Below, one piece after another: positions 17,801 to 26,800 of a stretch of DNA of 32,292 nucleotides. The notes beneath the pieces were generated by a model. It was not told where the DNA came from. It saw only the letters and a program-made list of their open reading frames with translations, and did not search any database. The first letter of the stretch is position 1; the number at the start of each line of letters is the position of its first letter. A program made the translations under genes and the position numbers. Source of the DNA: a virus; IMG/VR virus record IMGVR_UViG_3300017770_000081, positions 1 through 32,292 of that record. One strand, given 5' to 3'.

Positions 17801-20800
17801 TGTTGTAATTCCAACATAGTCTCTTTCATCTGGTGGATTAGTTGTGGAACCAATGGGAGTATTTCCGAAAGGTGCTTCTACAAAATTAAGGACATTATCT
17901 ACAACATTATAGTTTCCTGTAATTTTAGTAACTAAATCATGAGTTCCAGCAGCAGCAACTTTAGTCCCCAACCATCCTCTGCGGACTTTTATGAAATTAG
18001 TGCTGCCAATACCAACACCTTCAATCTTCATAATCTCACTACCAACCCTGATTAGATCAGATCCAAAGAATGATGTTATTCCACTAAATTTAACTATGTT
18101 TTCAAAGATTGTTGTATTAGTGGACAATCCTGTAGTTACTGAAGTAGCAACAATAGGAGATTGTATAAGGTTATCAATAGCAACCATAATCTTAGCATTC
18201 TGGTTAGTTGCTACGAATCTATGAGAAGTTCCAATACCAACACTTTCAAGTTCTACTATTTCAGGGACCTCTTTAAGTGCATTTTCAGCACTAGCAGCAA
18301 TTTTAATATTGTTGTCATCAACCTTAACTGCAAAGATATTTTCTCCAGGTAAGAATGTTGTATTTGAAGCACCAACGAAGGATGTTGTAGCGATTCCAAC
18401 AGCAGAGGAAGCAGTTCCAACGTGAACGTATTCAATTTTCTCACCACTTACAAAGAAATGATTTGGAATAGTAATAGTATTATTGGTTACATTAACAACA
18501 GAACTATCATTACCCGTGAAGTATCTTTCAAATATCTCATTCGTTTCATGTGTTAATCCAAATGATCTCTTAATATCGGATTCGGTTCCTTCATAAGTTC
18601 CAAATTCTCCACCAATAGAAGCGTTGCTGAAAGTAATCGCAACTCCCAGAGTAGTGTCTTGATCAAGAGTAACTGCATTTTTAAATACGGTTACTTTTGT
18701 AGCAATACTTGCATTTGGAGTGAACAAAAGAGAGACCGTACCAGTACTATCAATACTAGTTCCAAACGTTCCTAATCCAATACTAGTTTCAATATTACCA
18801 TACTCAGTAAAATAAGTATCATATGAATTAGTCGCGTCAAGATAATCATCAACAACAACTAGTTCAGAAATCTGATATCTGCCATTAGTGGTATCAGCAA
18901 CTTGCGCTATAAAGTATGCAGAGTCGTAGTCATTACCATATTGAGAGACAGTTGTAACTCCAGGAGTTCCAGATGCAGAAATACTAGTTGTCCTTCCATC
19001 AATTTCAGCAAATTGCAATTTAGTTGTTCCAATTCCAGAAGTATTTTCAGATAATGCAACTTGAACGGTATTTACTAAACATGTAGTAGCAATACCCACT
19101 CCAGGATGGAAATCAATTTCCAAATTGCTTCCTGATATTGCCGCAGAGTAAGTTCCAAGTCCTGCACCACCAGAGAAAGAGTCAAATCCTCCGGTAGTTA
19201 ATTGACCAAATTCAAGCAACTCTACTGTAGTTCCATCATGTGTAACATTAAGTTCAACCATCTCAAATTTATCATTCTGCGTAGAGTCTGGATTAATAGA
19301 TACCAAAACTTTAGCAGAGTTATATGTGCTTGCTATTGATACAATCGTAGAACTAGAACCGGAAGTAACTTCTGTATTAGAAGTGTCTACTAAAACACCG
19401 CTGCCAAAATAACTAACTCCAGTTCCTACAGTTGCAATACCACTAATATTATAAGATAATGTAGTTACATTAAAATCATTAATAGTAGACTTAGTTGGAT
19501 AGAATAGTAGTTGACCATCTGTTCCAGTAACAGAGAAGTCAAAAGAACCTTGATCATATTGAGTTTCAATTCTTCCATATTGATTCATATATGCTTTTAC
19601 GCCATCATGAACCAAATCCACAATAAGAAGTTGTCTTTCCTGAGTATATCTCTTATCTCTAACATAAGTAACATATTTTAATGCTCTTGCATCAGAGAGA
19701 TTAAATGTATTAACAACACTAAATGGAGTTAATCTTGGCTCACTATTAAATTCTCCACTAATATCATCAATAGAAAGAACCCTGTTTCCGACAGATTCAA
19801 AATAGTCCGTTAAGATTCTATTGGTAAATATCATTTCATCGGATATTGTTCCCGAGTTAATATTATTTTCTGTCACCAAATCAAAGTCAGAAACGCAATT
19901 TAAGTTACCAAATCCACTCAAATCATTTACTGTATCTACAGATCCAAGTTCAGTGGATAGTCCAACTGACATTTGATTAGAATTTGTAGACTCTAACTGA
20001 TAATCTGCGAATTTTTTGTATCCTAAAGTGTGGTTGGTTGATGATACAACGTCATTCCAAGTATCATATGGTACTTCAGACTTCAGAGAATATGAGAATT
20101 TTTGATAATAAAAATTGTCTTGAAGTCTTTGAAGGTTATAGTTAAGTTCTCCAGAATCACTTTGCCATCCTCTAACAACTTTTGATGATGCATCATATTC
20201 AAGATAAGTTTCAAATGAAGTTATAGAAGAAGCAATACTAACAACTTTAGATGATTTGCCAGTTATTTTTTCTCCAACTATAAAGTTGTCGTTAGAAGAT
20301 ACTCTAACAATAGATGTAATAGGGTTCCAATCTTCAACTACTCCAGTTGCAGATTCTGAATCAACAGTTTCTCCTATAATGTAATTATTAAGAACTAAAC
20401 TACTTTGGAAGAGGGGGAAATGTTTTTGTGCCGTTATTCTTGCAGTGGAATTTACAGCATCAAACTGACCTGGAAATTCATCTTCTTCAAAAAGATTGGA
20501 CATATTGAATCTAACCGACCCAATTCCGCCAAGATTAGAACTGACCTCAGTTAGTTCAAATAACTTATAATCATATCCAGAGGAATTGTAGTTTTGTCCT
20601 GTCGATCCAACTCCAACACTTACATTTTCAACTAGAACTTTATCGCCAACTGCAAATGGGAAACTATTTACCGTGCTAAATCCTACAGATAAAGTTACCA
20701 GTGCATCCTTAGTTGTAGGGAAATATTCAATTGTACTAATTCCTACTCCAGAATCAGTAAGTGTTGGAATAATTGTAGGACTTAAATTAGATAACCCATT

Positions 20801-23800
20801 CGTATTCTTTAAGATTTTGACCTCAGAACTTCCAAGAGTCATCTTAAGATCTACATCAGTTACAGGTAACTTAGTCTTCCCATCGATTACAACTAGTTTT
20901 GGTGTTATGGAAAATCCTCTCCCAAAAGAAGTTATACCAACAGATTGTAATGTTGCTAATGGTTCAATACGAATCGATTGTGGAAAAAGTAATCTGGGTT
21001 TTAAAGTATTGTCGGAAGGAAGATTGAATCCAATATCTTCAATAGAAACAGATTTCAAACTGCCAATAGTAGAACTTTGTGCTTCTAAAATTGCTCCATC
21101 ACCAGAAACACTATTAAGTGTAGAGATTCCTGGTAAAGCATAATAATTTCTACCTGGGTTTATGATATCAATTTTGGCGATTGGACCTTCGGTATGAGTA
21201 CAATCTGTTTCATAAAATATTTCAGAGATAGTTGACGCATAAGATACACTTTCTGGAAATTCACTTAAATCATATAAGAAAGAAGTCGTAGACCCCACAA
21301 TAAGTCTATGATTTCCATTATATCCACTACTTACAATTTTTAATTCACTTCCAGAAATAACATCATCATCAGTCGTTATTTCAGATTTAATAGATGGTAG
21401 ACTTGCATTATAGACTAAATCAAGTTTGTAGAAAAGACTCTCTGGTAAATTAGAACTTACTCTTAAAATAGATTCTGCACCGGCAGAACCAACTTGACCT
21501 AAGGATGAATATTCAAATATTTTACTATCATCGGATTTATCCCAACTAATTTTACAGTCTTTATCTCTGTAAAGGTTTAACTCAAATGCAGGATAGTTGG
21601 ATCCCAATACTGAATATCCAAGAGAAGAATCCGAAAGATCAAAAGTGACTGTGGAATCTTTGTATAATGATAATGGTGGATTAATTGGATTAATATTGCC
21701 ACCAGTTAATCCAGTACTAGCAACTCCAACTGTGACTGGAATGTCTTTAGTAGCATCATAATAATTATTGGATAACTTAAAGTTATTATCATCTACTCTA
21801 GAAATGTAATAAATGTTTTCATTGATTAATCCTTCAGAAACATCACTACCAATTCCAACATTGTAAATTACTTTTTCTCCACCATTAAACTTATGATCGG
21901 GAATATTAATTGCTCCAGTTGACGTGTTAATCCCAGTAGAAGAAAATCCAAGGGGATTGAAAACAACATTTCTATTGTGATCATTATATTTTACAGTTAT
22001 ATTATTGTTTGTTCTGGGATTGACAAATACATCTACTCTATGTTTTGGACTGATTCCATGCGCTTCTGTTGTATTTACAGTGACAGTGTTTTTCTTTATC
22101 TCTCCAGTTATTACCGTATGATTAGTGGTAAAACTATGAGAATTGCCAACACCAACACCTTTGAAGAACAACGTTGAAGACCCTCTATGAGAGGCAGCAA
22201 CACCGACAAAAGTTCCCGTGGTCCCAAGACCAACCCTTATTGTCGCAATTCCAATAAGGTCATCATCTACCTTAGCAACAAATACTTTGTCTCCACTAGC
22301 AAGAGTTGTTCCTACACCAACATTAGTCTCATCTTGAACATAAAGACCTGTCCCACCATTTCCTGTGGAGTAAGTTAATTGATCTCCTGTTTTAAAACTA
22401 TGATTTTTGAAATAAAGTGTTTTGGTTGGAATAAATTTTTGGGTGATACCTGCACCTGGATTTGCAAAAGAAAGTGTAGAACCAATACCAATTCCAGCAG
22501 TAGTTCCTAATCCAACGGTTTCAGATGGATCAAAGTAAACCTCTTCATTTCTTGTAAATTTGTATGTTGAAGTAATACCCGTATTAATATTAAGATTTCT
22601 AGAATCCTCAATAAGAAACTTACCGATAGTGTGTCCGGCAGAAACAGTTCCACTAACCGATCTTAAAACTCTCAATCTAGAGTTTTCAAAGTCTACATTA
22701 AGTACCTTTACTTTCTCTGTTCCAATACCCAAAACATCATTCACCTTAGTATTAAGAATATCACCAGTTACACTAAAGTAAGTAACTAATCCAGTTACCC
22801 CCTCAGTTCCAATTGCAACTGCGGTTGTTCCAACTCCAGCAAGACGAAGCACATTAGAAGAGATTCCTACTGTGTATGTTCCCTCAATACCACTAGCATT
22901 TGTTGAAAGTCCAGTAATTCTTATTACATCTAAGTTTTGAAACTCATGAGGATTATCGCAAACAACTTCATACGTTCCAGAAGATTTGGGATATATTTCT
23001 ACTCCACCAATAGAACTAGTTGCTACACTAATATTAGAAACTGGTTTACCTTTTATTTTTTGAATTCTAGCGTAAGCACTGTCTCCACTAGTCCTACTAT
23101 TATTAAATACTAGAGTTTCGTTTACTTTATAATTGTTTCCACCAGTCAAAATTCCAATAGAATCAATAGTTCCTGGAGAAGCAGCATTTATTTTTGCCGT
23201 TTGATTAAATTTATTTGGAATGAACAGATAAGGATATTCCTGAGTTTCTTCAATTAAATTCAGTGGATTAGTGTTTCTTCTTAGATCGCTGGTTTTAAAA
23301 TCAAATTCATCTTGATTTGAGGAAGGATTGAAATTAAATTCATCTGGAATAGAGTAGTAATTTTCTCCTATAATATATGGAAAAACGGGTTTTTTGTATT
23401 TTTCAAATACTCCAGATGCTTCGGTCTGTAAATCATTGACCGTCATATAATATGCGTAAGTTCCATTAGGATAATCTGGAGTTACTCCAAATCTTCCGTT
23501 ATTTTCGTCAAGAGTTGAAACATCAGTAGTTTTAGTGTGAGTATAATCTTCAACAAAGAATCCTTCAGGATATATTGAAAGTGGTGGTCTTCCTGATTTT
23601 AAATCAAGAGAATATCCAGATTTTAATTGAGTTACTGCACCACCAGTTTTTGTAGTATATCCATATGGACCATAAATTGGATTACCATCATAAGCAAATC
23701 CTAAAATAGGAGAGTGTTGATCTGAGTCAACTTCTATACTACTTACTTTACGAAGATCGCTTTCTCCATATAAAACATCTCCTTCTGAATTGACAGAATA

Positions 23801-26800
23801 TGTACTTTCTCTTAGAACTCTGGGGGGATAAAGATGAAAATATTGAAGTTCATAATTTGAAGGTGATACTACACCATCATCTTTAGTAAAGAATGGTGTA
23901 TTTTTCTCAAAAATATTTACTCTCCAAGTTTTGAGATTAGAATAGAACGCTGGTTGATTTTCAGTTTCAGAATTAGTTTCAACAGTAATTGTAGTATCCG
24001 ATTTATCATATCCACCACCAGGTTCTAAAACTCTAATCTCTGAAAGAGATTCATTTACAATAATAGGTATTAAGACTGCACCAACACCAACACCAGCAAT
24101 TCTAAGATCTGGTGTTGATTTATATCCAGTCCCAGAATTTAAAACTATAACTTGAATAATCCTTCCATTACTGATAACTGGTTTTACTTGAGCATTTTTT
24201 CCACTACTAATCGTAATGGTTGGTTGACGGTCGTAATTTAATATTTCTGAAGATCCATAACCAACTCCATTATTTTCAACATGAACTGATGAAATTTGAC
24301 CTCTAACTATTGGTTGAACACTTGCTTTAAAAGTTTCTGTTCCAACAGAGGATATTCCAACTTCTCCAATCAAAGTTGCGGTAATATCTGGATAGTTAAA
24401 AACATGTGTTCCTAAACCAACAGATTTAATATCTTCATACTGCTTAGTTCTATAATAAAATTCCTTATCTGAACTAACACCAACTGCGGAAAGTCTAAAA
24501 GAATCAGTATCTCTACTGGTTACATAATATTCTGTATTGTTTGTAAGACCTTCTGCAACAGAACCTACTACAGTATATTTGATTTTCTCCCCATTTTGAT
24601 AACCATGATTTTTAATTGTGATCACATTTGAGGAAGTATTGATTCCTGTTACATGTGCTGTTCTTTTTTTCGTTTCATAATCACTTCCACCATTAACAAT
24701 ATTAACAGAAGATACAATAGATTTTTTATTTACACTCTGAAGTGCATGTTTACCAATACCAAATCCAGTTAAATTTACTGTGTTTATACCGGATAAGGCA
24801 TCTGCTTGAGTTGGGTGTAGTTTAACTGATACATTATCAGATACCGATATAAAGTATAATGCACTAGTATCCAAACCAACTACACATTCCTCATCAAAAG
24901 TTTTGTATATTACTTGTTCCGTATTTCTAAATTTGTGATATGTTGCAAACCCAATGGTATTATTTGTTAAAGATACTTTTGCAGATGCTTCATCTGCAAA
25001 GAACTCTGGGGAATTGTCAATCATTTTCATATTGACCGTGCCAAATGCACCTGCACCATTTCCACCATCAATTTTAAGAGTTGGTGTTGATAGATAATCA
25101 AATCCACCATCTAATACTCTTATTTCTCTTAAGGAACCAGATACTGCAATATGCCCAGTTGCCCCGGCCCCAACGGTATCACTAATAATTAAATTTGGAG
25201 GATTTATGACATCAATATTATTTGATGGCGATAAAATATCAATACTTTCAATAGCACCATATCGTACAACATCTTCCGATTTATAATTTAAAACTTCAAC
25301 ACCGTTAATTAATATTCCAGTAGTTCCTGGCAGTGTTTTACTTTTAACTCCCTGACTCTTTGGATCAATAATTTTTCTTAAGAGTTTTTGTGGTTTTAAT
25401 GTTTTTTCAAAAGAAGTGTATGGTTGAATAATACTATCACTTACAGTTGTAGAACTTTCAACATCTATAAAATTCCCATTATTAATATCATCTCTACTCT
25501 TTGCAAATTTTAAAGTGAATCCATCAACTCTGGATATAAAATAAAGTCCATCATTAAATAGACCCGTATTTCTTTTTTGCCTAGTCCTTACAGTTCCTGA
25601 GGAATCAACATATTTTTCATCTGATGTACTCGCAGCATAGTAAACTGCATCACCAGTATAGAATCCATGTTCTATGCCTGGAGTTATTTCAAGTTCAGTT
25701 CCAATAAACGTTCCAGAGAAAGTTACTTTTCTTGGGGTAACTTCAATTGGTTGAGAATTATATGAAGGAATTGATGGAGATGCAACAATATATTCTCCAT
25801 CATCATTTTTATATAAATTATCAACTCCAGTTGAAAAAGAAGTAATATTTGGGAAAGTATTTGAAGATCCTTTTTGTATCTTTCTTTGTATAGAAGAAAC
25901 TTGAGAATTTTCTAAAGAACCCTGACCTCGTATTTTACAGGATTTTTCATTGTCGATACTAATTACTGTAGAAGAAACTTTTGTCTTATCTTTTAAAACT
26001 ACAAAAATAGAATTGCCAATTTTAAGATAATGTTTAGATTTTAGTGTAATTGCATATGTAAAGTCTGATTTATCAACTAATTCTACTTTATCTACACCGT
26101 AATGGGGAGATACATTATATTCCCATTTATCTGTTTTAAAATTATTTTCGGAAATTCCATATGTAGTTACGTTTGCCGTGGTTCCTTTCACAAAGGAGTT
26201 AGTATTTTTTGGTAACTTTACTGAATTATATACAGAGGATACTCTTACCTTTATTATTTCATCTTGATTTAATTTTGATCTACCATATGAGAAAGTATTA
26301 ATACCAACTATAGTAGCATCATCAATAATACCACTTAAATTTGTTACACCAAAGAACTGAGTTAAAGATTTGGAGGTATAAGATACAACACCAGTTGTAG
26401 TATCATTATAAGTTACATATAATTCTCCAGTGGTTCCAAACCCAACAGTGGAATCAACATCAAAAATGGTAGCACCAGAAGAAACTGCTCCAATAACTTT
26501 CGTGGATGGTTCTACTTGAAACTGACCATACTCTACTCCATCGACACCAATATCCCTATTATATCCCCCATCATAATTTAATTTGTAGAAAGTCTGCCCG
26601 TATCCAACTTCAATTTTCTCTACAGAAGTTATTGGAGCATATGCCCTATTAATATCTTTATCAAATTTATATGCATCTTGATAAAAAGTTGCCGTGTCTA
26701 AATTTTCTGGGTCTCCAGAAATAGGTTCTACAACCAATTGGTTTACAATTTCATATCTGGCATTAGATGGAGTAACTAAAAACTCCGATGGTCTAATGAC

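Larger units (their letters stand above)
18260..25680 (-). repeat. Dispersed 'H-x-F-x-x-G-E-K-x-x-Y' modules in the gp7-like protein
   Basis: Six related coding modules of about 50-70 residues start near 25680, 24955, 24612, 22410, 21903 and 18468. Examples are EHGFYTGDAVYYAAS, NHGYQNGEKIKYTVVG, DHKFNGGEKVIYNVG and NHFFVSGEKIEYVHVG. Most continue with 'GL-x-x-x-x-x-Y-x-V/I-S-R-x-D-x-x-x-F-x-L', for example EGLINENIYYISRVDDNNFK. They are spread through the protein and not tandem. Confidence 0.7.
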
